Shown here: positions 35,076 to 44,056 of the stretch, piece by piece | Layout of the letters: every line of letters begins with the position of its first letter | Numbering within the stretch: the first letter of the stretch is position 1 | Assembly (NCBI GenBank): GCA_002500745.1 | Contig: DLST01000011.1 | Location: 310,838-374,837 of the forward strand | Direction of reading: 5' to 3' | DNA length: 64,000 nt | Source: Sphingobacterium sp. UBA7855 | Lineage (GTDB): Bacteria > Bacteroidota > Bacteroidia > Sphingobacteriales > Sphingobacteriaceae | Made by a program: the position numbers and the translations under genes | The notes under the pieces: model-generated | The model's input: only the letters and a program-made list of their open reading frames with translations | Told to the model about the DNA's origin: nothing | The model's database searches: none

Positions 35076-37439
35076 ATGATTTTAAAAAACAAATTTTTCC
35101 ACAGCGTTCTTGCATGTTTATTTAGTTTAGCGCTTGACGCCCAAACAACACCCCGATTAAATTATTTCGATTTAAGAGAGATAAGGTTGTTGCCTGGTTT
35201 TTTTAAACATGCCGAAGATCTGGATATTAATTATTTATTGGAAATGGATCCAGACCGACTGCTGGCTCCCTTTTTGCGTGAAGCCAGTTTACCATTGAAA
35301 AAAGAATCTTATACCAATTGGGAAAATACGGGATTAGATGGACATATCGGCGGGCATTATTTATCCGCTCTAGCATATATGTATGCTGCTACAGGAGATC
35401 GTCGTATCAAGGAACGCCTCGATTATATGCTCGACAACTTGAAACGATGTCAGGATGCAAACGGAAATGGGTATATTGGTGGTGTACCTGATGGTCAAGT
35501 TATTTGGACGGAAATTCAACAAGGCAAGATCAATGCAGGTAGCTTCAACCTGAATGGGAAATGGGTGCCGCTATACAATATACACAAAACCTATGCGGGT
35601 CTAAGGGATGCCTATGTTTTGACCGGAAATGAATCTGCTAAAACTATGCTTATTAAAATGACCGATTGGGCACTAAAGCTGGTTAGTCAGCTTTCAGAAG
35701 CCCAAATACAGGATATGCTAAGGAGTGAACATGGTGGCCTAAATGAAACCTTCGCAGATGTCGCTGCTATTACCCAAAATAGAGCTTATCTTGAACTTGC
35801 ACGCAAGTTCAGCCATAAATCCATTCTCAATCCCCTTTTGCAACGTGAAGACCATTTAACAGGACTTCATGCGAATACACAGATTCCAAAAGTTCTGGGT
35901 TTCAAACGTATTGCTGACCTTTCTCATGACGAAAAATGGGCGGAAGCCGTTAGGTATTTTTGGGACAACGTTGTTGAACAGCGTTCCATTTCCATTGGTG
36001 GAAATAGCGTGAGTGAACATTTTAATCCGACAGATGATTTTTCAAAGATGATCCACAGCATTGAGGGCCCCGAAACCTGTAATACATACAATATGTTACG
36101 CCTCACAAAAATGCTATACCAAACTGATCCGCAGGGCAAATATCTCGACTTTTATGAACGCGCTCTTTACAATCATATTCTATCGACACAACACCCCGAA
36201 CACGGTGGATTAGTATACTTCACACAGATCCGCCCTGGACATTATCGCGTTTATTCACAGACACAGACAAGTATGTGGTGCTGTGTTGGTTCAGGTATGG
36301 AAAATCACGCCAAATATGGTGAAATGATCTATGCCCATCGTAACAATGATTTATATGTCAATCTCTACATTCCTTCACACCTAGACTGGAAGGAGCAAAA
36401 TATAGAAGTTATTCAAGAAACAAAATTTCCGACAGAAGCGAACACAAGCATACGAATCAATCCAAAAAAGCCGACTTCATTCAGTCTGTTTATTCGTAAA
36501 CCGGGCTGGTTAAACACTAATCCGAAGGTTTCGATCAATGGTAAGCGCTACGAAAATTTCTATTTGACCAATGAGCATATACACATCAAACGAACATGGC
36601 GAAAAGGTGATATTGTTAGCGTAGAATTACCTATGGAGATACATACTGAACAATTGCCCGATAAAGGTAACTATTACAGTATTTTATATGGACCTATTGT
36701 TTTGGGAGCTCGCACAGGACAGGAAAACCTCAGCGGACTGCAGGCAGATGATAGCCGAATGGGACACATCGCATCAGGAAAACAAATCCCTTTACGTGAT
36801 CTTCCAGTCCTTAAGGCTGAGCCTAATAATATTCCAGCTCTTATAAAACCTATAGCATCCAAACCTTTGCATTTTACACTCTCGGATCTCTATATCGGAA
36901 AACAAAGTCTTCAAATGGAACTCGAACCATTTTTTGGTATTCATGACTCTCGTTATATGATCTATTGGCCTCAAGCCACAGCGCAAGAATTACAGGAATT
37001 ACAGGATAAAATGAGTAGAGACGAAATAGAAAGTTTGGCCCTTAATGCCAAAACGGTCGATAAAGTAGTTGCTGGTGAACAGCAACCAGAATCAGATCAC
37101 TTTTTTCGCGAGGAAGGTAGCAATGCTGGAGCATTCGGCGATACGCGATGGCGAGAGACAAAAAGCTGGTTTAGTTATACGATGAAAATAACACCCGAGA
37201 CTAAACTAGTAGCAATCAAATTGCTGGCAGATAGCTCACCTCGAATAACTGAAGTTATGATCAATGGTAAAACCATAAGTACATGGGAAGACAAGGATGA
37301 GAAAACAATTATTAAAACAATACAAATACCGCTTCCCCAAAATGCTATAGATAAGACGAAAATAGAACTGAAGATTAAGGCTGGGACAGCATCAACAAGT
37401 CACAAGATCTTAGAAGTCCGAACACTTCTCCCTGATTAA
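35076..37439 (+). CDS. GH127/GH146-type beta-L-arabinofuranosidase
   Basis: A 787-residue exported glycoside hydrolase (signal peptide ending at LALDAQ) expected to remove beta-L-arabinofuranose from plant glycoproteins or pectin side chains. The catalytic (alpha/alpha)6 barrel spans roughly residues 30-440 (DUF1680). The zinc-thiolate site described for the family is present: Glu333 and Cys335 in GPETCNTY, Cys402 and Cys403 in MWCCVGSGMENH, one cysteine being the nucleophile. Beta-sandwich domains follow, including a conserved C-terminal region of DUF4986 type. Total length fits GH146 better than the shorter GH127. It converges with a GH97 gene; no SusC/SusD pair is near. Confidence 0.88.
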   Translation: MILKNKFFHSVLACLFSLALDAQTTPRLNYFDLREIRLLPGFFKHAEDLDINYLLEMDPDRLLAPFLREASLPLKKESYTNWENTGLDGHIGGHYLSALAYMYAATGDRRIKERLDYMLDNLKRCQDANGNGYIGGVPDGQVIWTEIQQGKINAGSFNLNGKWVPLYNIHKTYAGLRDAYVLTGNESAKTMLIKMTDWALKLVSQLSEAQIQDMLRSEHGGLNETFADVAAITQNRAYLELARKFSHKSILNPLLQREDHLTGLHANTQIPKVLGFKRIADLSHDEKWAEAVRYFWDNVVEQRSISIGGNSVSEHFNPTDDFSKMIHSIEGPETCNTYNMLRLTKMLYQTDPQGKYLDFYERALYNHILSTQHPEHGGLVYFTQIRPGHYRVYSQTQTSMWCCVGSGMENHAKYGEMIYAHRNNDLYVNLYIPSHLDWKEQNIEVIQETKFPTEANTSIRINPKKPTSFSLFIRKPGWLNTNPKVSINGKRYENFYLTNEHIHIKRTWRKGDIVSVELPMEIHTEQLPDKGNYYSILYGPIVLGARTGQENLSGLQADDSRMGHIASGKQIPLRDLPVLKAEPNNIPALIKPIASKPLHFTLSDLYIGKQSLQMELEPFFGIHDSRYMIYWPQATAQELQELQDKMSRDEIESLALNAKTVDKVVAGEQQPESDHFFREEGSNAGAFGDTRWRETKSWFSYTMKITPETKLVAIKLLADSSPRITEVMINGKTISTWEDKDEKTIIKTIQIPLPQNAIDKTKIELKIKAGTASTSHKILEVRTLLPD

Positions 37440-37469
37440 AGAAAGCTTCCTTTAATCAAGGGAGAAGTG
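37423..37469. terminator. Long inverted repeat between the glycosidase genes
   Basis: CACTTCTCCCTGATTAAAG (37423-37441) pairs with 37450-37469 except for one bulged A. It includes the GH146 stop codon and ends just ahead of the convergent GH97 stop. No strong U-tract follows. It probably separates the two convergent transcripts. Confidence 0.75.
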
Positions 37470-37480
37470 CCAATTATTTG

Positions 37481-39466
37481 CTATTTCCCTATTAAAACAG
37501 CAGCACCTTGGGGCTGTAATGTCAATTTGATTGTTTTAGCATTAGCAAGTCGGATTTGTTTTTGTTCAGATGTCCGCGCTTTATTGTCTTCAATCAGTTG
37601 TACCTTATCTGTGGTCAACATGGGTAATGTTACCGAAATAGTTTTTTCCTTACCCCCTGCGTTGATGGCAGCTACATACCACGTATCCGCCTTCCTGCGG
37701 GCAAGTATAACGTATCTACCTGGATAACCATCGATAAAAGTAGTCTCATCCCAAAGTGTTGGAACCTGCTTCATAAAATCGATTACATGGGTTGGCATAT
37801 CCTGTAAGTTATTCGGTGTCAAACCAAAATTTTGAACCGGATTTTGAAATAAAACAGCGGTTGCTATTTGGAAAGTTTCCGTTGTCTTGCGGATAGTACC
37901 ACCATTATTTTCGCGGTTATGGCGTTTGTTTAACAAAACTGGCCCAAAGTCCATAGCAGCGACCGAGTTGCGAATAAAAGGATGCAATGTTGCGTTAAAA
38001 GCTTCCATATCATTTGCATGCTGTGTAAAAATTAAGTTTTCAGAAGCCAATACGGCTTCGCTACCCGCAAAATTCGGGTACATTCGCTCCCACCCTCTCG
38101 GTAAAGTACATCCGTGAAATATAACAGTTAATCCATAATCATTAGCATCAGAAAGAATATCCTCGTATAGCTTAAATGTTTCCTGTTTATCACCTCCAAA
38201 AAAGTCGACTTTAATGCCTTTAATACCGATTTGTTGCATCCATTGCATCTCCGCCTTACGCGCGATGGATGTATTCATTTTATTTTTAGGTGTTTGTGGT
38301 GCATCGTTCCAGTATCCATTTGAGTTGTACCACAAGCAAATACTGACCCCGCGCTCTTTTCCATAATCAACCAGTTGTTTAATTTTCGCGCGACCAATCT
38401 TTGTATCCCACCAATTGTCTATTAAAACAAATTCATAACCCATTGCGGATGAAAGGTCTATAAACTTCTTTTGGTCTTCAAAATTAATACTAGCGTCTTG
38501 CCATTCCAACCAGCTCCATGTTGCCCGTCCAAACTCGTATTGCTTCGAAGGCTTATACTGAGGCTCGACGACATCGAAAGGAATTGTGGTTTCGACAATA
38601 GGTTTTAAATTACTTCCAACAGTTAGTGTTCGCCAAGGTGTATAACCAGGTAATGAAATCGTTGGAGCCGCCCGACCAATCCCATTATTCTCCCCATTTT
38701 CTGGAAAAGCTATCTTGTAAAGGCCATCTTTCGTACCCTCACTTAATTTAGATCCACAATACGCACTTGATACGCCAGTTTCTGAGACAAGTACCCATCC
38801 GCGATCTCCGACATGAAAGAGCGCTGGGAAAGTGAAGCCCATACCATATTTTGAAGGAAGTCCCAAATGCTGATCTGTTTGATACTCCTCTTCATAACTT
38901 GGCTTTGTCTTCATCCAACCGATCATCGGAGGAGCCTGAGCTGTCAAAAATGTCGTTGTAAATATTGGAAATTTAAATCCACTCTCTTCTTTTATCAAGG
39001 CGAAGTTGGCCGGTTCCCCCATCTGAGGCACATAGTATCTGAACGCAATATTGTTATTGCTTACTCTAAAAGTAACCTCTATCTGCTGCTTTGAAGGATT
39101 CTCTAAGCGGTAAATTAGCTCATTTGCCTGATAGGTGACTTGACTGCGCTTTATTTTTAATTCGTTGTAATTACTGGAGATTTCTGACCTCTTTTCTCCT
39201 ATAGGACGCAGACTATCAATTAAATTAATCGTACTGCTTTGGAGTCCAAGCGGTGAAGCTTCCAACATAGTCTTTCCACTCAATTCAACTTCATAAAATA
39301 GATTGCCATTTCTAAGATTCAGTTTAACGGCAAGAGCGCCATCCGGACTAGATACCGATGTCTGTTGTGCTAAAGCAACGGTGCTGTTCAATGACACTAC
39401 ACACAATAAAATGCACCCCTTCAATGTTGATCGTCTAAAAAGATGCCTATAAATATTATTAAACAT
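37481..39466 (-). CDS. Glycoside hydrolase family 97, retaining type
   Basis: A 661-residue periplasmic enzyme (signal peptide ending at VALAQQ). The N-terminal beta-super-sandwich spans about 30-300, the TIM barrel about 300-560 (RATWSWLEWQ, YEFVLIDNWWD), and a C-terminal beta domain follows. GH97 has inverting alpha-glucosidases with a Glu base and retaining enzymes with an Asp nucleophile. Here GIKVDFFGGD places Asp421 at the nucleophile position of retaining alpha-galactosidases of the BT1871 type, so alpha-galactosidase-like activity is the better guess than SusB-like. Calcium-binding glutamates are likely but I cannot assign them all. It converges with the GH146 gene. Confidence 0.88.
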   Translation of the reverse strand: MFNNIYRHLFRRSTLKGCILLCVVSLNSTVALAQQTSVSSPDGALAVKLNLRNGNLFYEVELSGKTMLEASPLGLQSSTINLIDSLRPIGEKRSEISSNYNELKIKRSQVTYQANELIYRLENPSKQQIEVTFRVSNNNIAFRYYVPQMGEPANFALIKEESGFKFPIFTTTFLTAQAPPMIGWMKTKPSYEEEYQTDQHLGLPSKYGMGFTFPALFHVGDRGWVLVSETGVSSAYCGSKLSEGTKDGLYKIAFPENGENNGIGRAAPTISLPGYTPWRTLTVGSNLKPIVETTIPFDVVEPQYKPSKQYEFGRATWSWLEWQDASINFEDQKKFIDLSSAMGYEFVLIDNWWDTKIGRAKIKQLVDYGKERGVSICLWYNSNGYWNDAPQTPKNKMNTSIARKAEMQWMQQIGIKGIKVDFFGGDKQETFKLYEDILSDANDYGLTVIFHGCTLPRGWERMYPNFAGSEAVLASENLIFTQHANDMEAFNATLHPFIRNSVAAMDFGPVLLNKRHNRENNGGTIRKTTETFQIATAVLFQNPVQNFGLTPNNLQDMPTHVIDFMKQVPTLWDETTFIDGYPGRYVILARRKADTWYVAAINAGGKEKTISVTLPMLTTDKVQLIEDNKARTSEQKQIRLANAKTIKLTLQPQGAAVLIGK

Positions 39467-39721
39467 AGATTTATTAAATTTTAGGTCTGTTATTATGCTA
39501 AAGATAAGCTTTTTATTTATAAATGTATAAGAAACACTTATTATCTAATATATCCTTTTCATACAAACTAATGCCACTAAGACCAACAAATGATTGTTAT
39601 GAATAGAAATTTTTTCATAACGGCTTTTTCTTATCCTATGGAAAGTTATAAAAAACAAAAAAGCATTATAATTGTAAAGAAGTAGTGACATTTATTTTTC
39701 AATCTTAAAACATGTTAACTT

Positions 39722-40402
39722 ATGAATCTAATTATGAACGCGATAGCAATTGCCAGTGTAGCAACTGCTTCCTTAATACCCCCAATAGCTGAACTCCCCT
39801 CATTGCTCATTCAGAACCATCAAAGCGTTGCTTTTTTACAAGAAAGACAGACCTTAAAAGATGAGTACATCGGAACCGACTCGCTAGTACAGTACTTTAA
39901 TCAAACAAGTGCAGAACTTGAAAGACAAGTTGCTGGACTAAGCGAAGCGCAACTTCAGTTTAAGCCCGCATCCGACAAATGGTCTATCAGTCAATGCCTT
40001 GAGCATATTATCCGTTCGGAACGGATAATATTTGAAATGGCGAAGAAGGGCCTGGATCAAGATCCCCAACCTGAAAGAAGAAATGAAATCAAATTGACAG
40101 ATGAGAATCTTAAGAATGCCCTGACTGACCGGAGCCAAAAATATCAAGCGCCCAAGGAACTTCAGCCCGAAGGAATTTATAAAGATGTAAGAACTGCACT
40201 CACTGATTTCAATGCAACCCGACAACCCGTGCTTGATTATATTAAAAAGGCTGATGTAGAAGATCTCAGAAATCATGTCAGCGATTCTCCAACTGGTCCC
40301 ATTGATGGTTACCAAGCTCTAATGTTTATTGCCGGACACTGTGCACGTCATACCAAACAGATCGTAGAAATAAAAGCAGATCCAAACTTTCCTAAAAAAT
40401 AG
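39722..40402 (+). CDS. DinB-family putative metal-dependent enzyme
   Basis: A 226-residue protein with an N-terminal signal-like segment (MNLIMNAIAIASVATASLIPP) followed by a four-helix DinB/YfiT-like bundle. The helices carry the metal-site histidines characteristic of the family: WSISQCLEHIIRSE near residue 90 and GHCARHTKQIVEI near the C-terminus. Some DinB proteins are thiol transferases (bacillithiol or mycothiol), which is notable because this window also encodes a YpdA-type reductase, but membership in that branch is not shown. The following SRPBCC gene starts 3 bp later, so they are co-transcribed. Confidence 0.82.
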   Translation: MNLIMNAIAIASVATASLIPPIAELPSLLIQNHQSVAFLQERQTLKDEYIGTDSLVQYFNQTSAELERQVAGLSEAQLQFKPASDKWSISQCLEHIIRSERIIFEMAKKGLDQDPQPERRNEIKLTDENLKNALTDRSQKYQAPKELQPEGIYKDVRTALTDFNATRQPVLDYIKKADVEDLRNHVSDSPTGPIDGYQALMFIAGHCARHTKQIVEIKADPNFPKK

Positions 40403-40405
40403 AAA

Positions 40406-40858
40406 ATGAAGAAACTGACTTATCAAATTAAGATTAATGCTGCTGTCTCACGCGTTTTTAAAACAATGCTTGATAAAGAAACGTATAAAAAGTGGACAAG
40501 TGCTTTCAATCCAAGCTCTGATTTCGAAGGCATATGGGAGGAGGGCGAAAAAATTAATTTCATCGGAATCAATGAGCATGGTGAGAAAGAAGGGATGATC
40601 GCTGAGATTGCACAATATATTCCCAATGCATTTGTATCGATCAGGCATTTGGGAATTTTGAATAAGGGCCAAGAAATATTATCGGGCCCCGCTGTCGAGG
40701 ATTGGGCTGGCGCACTGGAAAACTATTCTTTTTTCGCCGTCGAAGGAAAAACCGAATTGAAAGTGGATGTAGATACGAACGACGACTTCATCGAATACTT
40801 TAATCAGGTTTGGCCGAATGCTTTACTCCGCTTGAAGAATCTGAGTGAAATGGAATAA
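40406..40858 (+). CDS. SRPBCC-domain protein, AHSA1-like
   Basis: A 150-residue START/Bet v1-fold protein of the AHSA1 group, with the usual opening YQIKINAAVSRVFKTMLDKETYKKW and the closing helix FNQVWPNALLRLKNLSEM. Such proteins form a hydrophobic pocket that binds small molecules or act as co-chaperone-like modules. No enzymatic residue is obvious. The start lies 3 bp after the DinB stop, indicating a two-gene unit. Confidence 0.85.
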   Translation: MKKLTYQIKINAAVSRVFKTMLDKETYKKWTSAFNPSSDFEGIWEEGEKINFIGINEHGEKEGMIAEIAQYIPNAFVSIRHLGILNKGQEILSGPAVEDWAGALENYSFFAVEGKTELKVDVDTNDDFIEYFNQVWPNALLRLKNLSEME

Positions 40859-40898
40859 AAAAATATTGCTAACTATCTCCTTTCTATTTTTGTCTCGT

Positions 40899-41924
40899 TT
40901 ATTTTTGTTTCTTTACCCTAACGTCAAATATATTGTAATACCGCAACGTGCTGAAGTCTTTAAGACTCATAAAGTCATAGGTAAGAGGATAATTAAAAAT
41001 ATTTTCTGTTTGCTTCTTATATAGAAGCATATCAAGGAGTACTGTTTCGATAGCTTTTGCTCCTGTTGGATATTGAATAAAGCTCCTCTTACCGCCACCA
41101 CGGTAGTATATCAGTAGCTTACTGCAATCAAGCACTTTAATATCGAATTCATCCAATGGTTTGTTGTCCAATATTTTATCTATGGCTGTATTTAAGCTTG
41201 CCCGTGTTGAATCCGTTTCTCCCATCAGAATCGTATGCGTGCCGTAAGTTACTGAGGAGAGTACGTAAGGAGAATAACCTGCCTCGGAAAAAACAGCTAC
41301 TTCAGCTTCTGGATAAGCATCATGATATTCCATAAAATCGATAAATAGGGTGAGTTTATTGACGTTGCTTACCCGCAGTGTACTATTTGTTTTGTTAATT
41401 GTCGTTGAGTCGCCCCTTTTTACAAGCGACAATATTTTTTTTACATCTTTCGAGTTACCGAGATATCCTTGTATTTGGGCATAATCCTCAAACGTACTGG
41501 AACTGAATATTATGCTGCTCACCTGTTTCGATTTTTCGAACTTATCTGCATAACTAAGGACATTACTATAACTAGGTTCAAAAAATCCCAAATCGACAGA
41601 AGCGTCGTTGTGAGATAAAAAATGGAATTTTACTTTTTTTGCCTTAGATTCCATGCTTTCCAAACGGGGACCTTCTATCGTATCCTTTAGATGCCATATA
41701 CCACCTAAGTAAACCTGCTCATCGATGTTGTCATCGGCAAAAAGTTCACTCATCGGTAACTGTACTTTCCGAATTTCGTATTTATCCTTTGGAAAAGTAG
41801 GTTCATTTTTCGTGGTATCTGTAGGTACCACTACAGGTGGTTCTACTTTAGGCTCGATAGGATCTTTGGTACAGCTAATCCATACAAGCAAGCTGATAAG
41901 AAGCAAAAAATTTCTTGTAAACAT
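40899..41924 (-). CDS. Surface or periplasmic lipoprotein, unknown function
   Basis: A 341-residue lipoprotein I do not recognise. The signal peptide has lipobox W-I-S-C with Cys18 as the lipidated residue, followed by KDPIEPKVEPPVVVPTDTTK, a flexible acidic and Pro-rich linker characteristic of Bacteroidota lipoproteins. The mature domain is mixed alpha/beta without cysteines in a motif (LPMSELFADDNIDEQVYLGG, SVTYGTHTILMGETDSTR). It stands alone, convergent with the SRPBCC gene. The fold may be new or highly diverged; the sequence alone does not suggest an activity. Confidence 0.78.
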   Translation of the reverse strand: MFTRNFLLLISLLVWISCTKDPIEPKVEPPVVVPTDTTKNEPTFPKDKYEIRKVQLPMSELFADDNIDEQVYLGGIWHLKDTIEGPRLESMESKAKKVKFHFLSHNDASVDLGFFEPSYSNVLSYADKFEKSKQVSSIIFSSSTFEDYAQIQGYLGNSKDVKKILSLVKRGDSTTINKTNSTLRVSNVNKLTLFIDFMEYHDAYPEAEVAVFSEAGYSPYVLSSVTYGTHTILMGETDSTRASLNTAIDKILDNKPLDEFDIKVLDCSKLLIYYRGGGKRSFIQYPTGAKAIETVLLDMLLYKKQTENIFNYPLTYDFMSLKDFSTLRYYNIFDVRVKKQK

Positions 41925-42170
41925 AATAAAGTTTTAATGGGCTAGTTCTACTATCGGTAATATATAAAACGATATGAATTTATTATCAATAAAATTAAAT
42001 ATAATAACCTAAGATAACACTTATTTTATACAAATCCAAATATGCCCAAACATTATTAAATTTCTGCCAAAATAACAACCTCTTAAATTTCGCATTTACG
42101 ATAAAGTATTGTGATGTTGCTAGAACAGCTGAAAATTGAAATTGCAGAAGAGGTAACTGATTTTAGGCAT

Positions 42171-42209
42171 AAAAAAAGCAGACAAACTCAATTTAAAGAG
42201 TTGTCTGCT
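42171..42209 (-). terminator. Terminator of tRNA-Leu transcript
   Basis: On the minus strand AGCAGACAACTC (42198-42209) pairs with 42177-42189, one bulged A, followed by a run of seven U from the plus-strand A-run at 42171-42177. Confidence 0.82.
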
Positions 42210-42213
42210 AAAG

Positions 42214-42297
42214 TGCCCAGGAGCAGATTCGAACTGCCACGCCCATACGAGCGCCACCCCCTCAAGATGGTGCGTCTACCAATTTCGCCACCTGGGC
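42214..42297 (-). tRNA. tRNA-Leu (anticodon GAG)
   Basis: Read on the minus strand the sequence folds as a class II tRNA of 84 nt: acceptor GCCCAGG with CCTGGGC plus discriminator A, D-loop GGTAGACGC typical of tRNA-Leu, anticodon stem CCATC with GGTGG around loop TTGAGGG (anticodon GAG), a long variable arm and TTCGAAT T-loop. CCA is not encoded. It reads CUC and CUU codons. It is 75 bp downstream of the ppx/gppA gene on the same strand, with a terminator right after. Confidence 0.96.
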
Positions 42298-42371
42298 TTA
42301 TGTTGACCTTTGGTATCACAAAAATAAAGAATTTTCAGTCTTTTACAAGTCGAAAATACCTTTTTAAAGCA

Positions 42372-43250
42372 TTATTTTACTAAATTCCTATTGATCAACG
42401 TTCTAATTACACCGTCAACAAGCCCAACTCTTGGTACGATGATTTGTTTTAGACGGCCATGCTTCATAATTGTCAGGAAAATTTCACTCGCAGGTATGAT
42501 TACATCTGCACGATCTTCGTTTAAACCCAATAAAATTATACGCTCCTTTAAAGAAAATGACGATAAATGTTCATATACAGCCTTTAATTTGGCATAGGAT
42601 AACGGCCTATCCAATTTTTCATTGGATAAGCGCGCAAGCTTATTAATATTACCACCCGTACCAATTCCAATCACCTGCTTATACATATGTGTATTGCTTC
42701 GCACCCATTCTTTCAATTCATCCCAGGTTTCGGCCTTGTCCTGATTATCGAGAATTCGTATTGTTCCTAGATTAAAAGACCTTGAGTTGACCAAAATGCC
42801 ATTCGCGAACAACGACAATTCTGTACTACCACCGCCTACATCAATGTAAAGGTAAACTTTATCCTTTTCCATCTTATTATCCCAATGACTATTGTAAATA
42901 ATCTCAGCTTCTTTTGCACCTTCTATAATATCGATGTTTATACCGTTTTTCTTTACCTCAGCAACAATATCAGCTCCATTCTTCGCATCACGCATAGCGG
43001 AAGTGGCACAGGCTATATAATCTTCCACATGATATACGTCCATCAGTTCACGAAATGCCTTCATTGTTTTTACCAAACTCTCTGCTTTCCGTGGCGATAT
43101 TTCCTGATGAATAAAAGCATCATCCCCCAAACGAAGCGGAACACGTAGCAGTGTAGTTTTCTTAAAATTATACTGGTCTTTTTGTCCTATAATGTCAGCT
43201 ATCAAAAGACGAACTGCATTGGAACCTATATCTATTGCGGCGTATCTCAC
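42372..43250 (-). CDS. Ppx/GppA-family phosphatase
   Basis: A 292-residue actin-fold phosphatase of the exopolyphosphatase/pppGpp-phosphohydrolase group. ATP-like binding motifs are intact: AIDIGSNAVRLLI at the N-terminus, ATSAMRDAKNGADI and YIDVGGGSTELSLF. The protein lacks the C-terminal HD domain present in E. coli Ppx and GppA, as is usual in Bacteroidota, so polyphosphate versus pppGpp specificity is open. Translation starts with GTG at 43250, because no suitable ATG precedes RYAAIDIGSN. tRNA-Leu lies immediately downstream. Confidence 0.9.
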   Translation of the reverse strand: MRYAAIDIGSNAVRLLIADIIGQKDQYNFKKTTLLRVPLRLGDDAFIHQEISPRKAESLVKTMKAFRELMDVYHVEDYIACATSAMRDAKNGADIVAEVKKNGINIDIIEGAKEAEIIYNSHWDNKMEKDKVYLYIDVGGGSTELSLFANGILVNSRSFNLGTIRILDNQDKAETWDELKEWVRSNTHMYKQVIGIGTGGNINKLARLSNEKLDRPLSYAKLKAVYEHLSSFSLKERIILLGLNEDRADVIIPASEIFLTIMKHGRLKQIIVPRVGLVDGVIRTLINRNLVK

Positions 43251-43382
43251 TTTATATATAATTCATTAAATTATGCTAAAATAAACACAGTAATTAAAAA
43301 CTATGTTATACGAATGTTAAGTTATCATTAATTTAACAAATAACAAACGATTATTGCAGGGAGTTTGATCAGACATGGCCAT

Positions 43383-43413
43383 AAAAAAAGAGTATTCATT
43401 TACATGAATACTC
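43383..43413 (-). terminator. Terminator after the DUF4142 gene
   Basis: AGTATTCAT pairs with ATGAATACT around a short loop; on the minus strand it is followed by seven U. It lies 25 bp beyond the DUF4142 stop. Confidence 0.85.
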
Positions 43414-43438
43414 CTTCTCAATTTCTTTAGCCTACTGC

Positions 43439-43981
43439 TTAGTGATGATGCTCTTCAACTTTACCACCGGCTAACGTATAGATTTCTGCCACTTTTTTCA
43501 AAGATTCTTCGGAAACATGAATGACATTTTTATTCGTATTGCGCTCCTCATGCGATAATCTTGTATTGATCTCTCCTTGTTTTTCAACCACAAGTGCTAA
43601 AAATGCTTTATCGTTGAATGCAGATGTACTGTCTGAACCTATTGACGCTGGGATCTGAAATGCAGGCACACCGCGCTGTGCGTCGCCAACATGCAATTCC
43701 TTCGCTAGATTGTCCAATTCTGGTAACACGGCTGCATATGCTTCTTTAATCTTAGCAGCCACATTTTTCACCTCAGCTGAAGTAGATTGTTTTACTGCTA
43801 CATCGGCAAGATTTACCAGGTAGTTTCCATTTTCGCCAACGAATTTAATCATTGCAAATGCATCACCATCTGCTAACGAAGCATTCGCATATTGACGCTG
43901 TCTATCTTCAGCAGTTTGTCCACAAGATGCAAATAATGTACTTGCACAAGCCGCAACAATAAATAACTTATTAATCTTCAT
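43439..43981 (-). CDS. DUF4142 lipoprotein
   Basis: A 180-residue lipoprotein with lipobox F-A-S-C (Cys20). Residues of about 40-170 form a DUF4142 four-helix bundle of ferritin-like shape (DAFAMIKFVGENGNYLVNLADVAVKQ, KNVAAKIKEAY, EEHHH at the end). DUF4142 proteins are common in the envelope of Bacteroidota and are implicated in oxidative or solvent stress in a few cases; the role here is unknown. The histidine-rich tail EEHHH at the terminus is genuine sequence and could bind metal. Confidence 0.85.
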   Translation of the reverse strand: MKINKLFIVAACASTLFASCGQTAEDRQRQYANASLADGDAFAMIKFVGENGNYLVNLADVAVKQSTSAEVKNVAAKIKEAYAAVLPELDNLAKELHVGDAQRGVPAFQIPASIGSDSTSAFNDKAFLALVVEKQGEINTRLSHEERNTNKNVIHVSEESLKKVAEIYTLAGGKVEEHHH

Positions 43982-44056
43982 ATCAATTTTGTTAACTATA
44001 CAAAAGTAGATAAAATATATGTTCTCCGAAACCCTATCTTTGAAAAGAAAGCAAAA

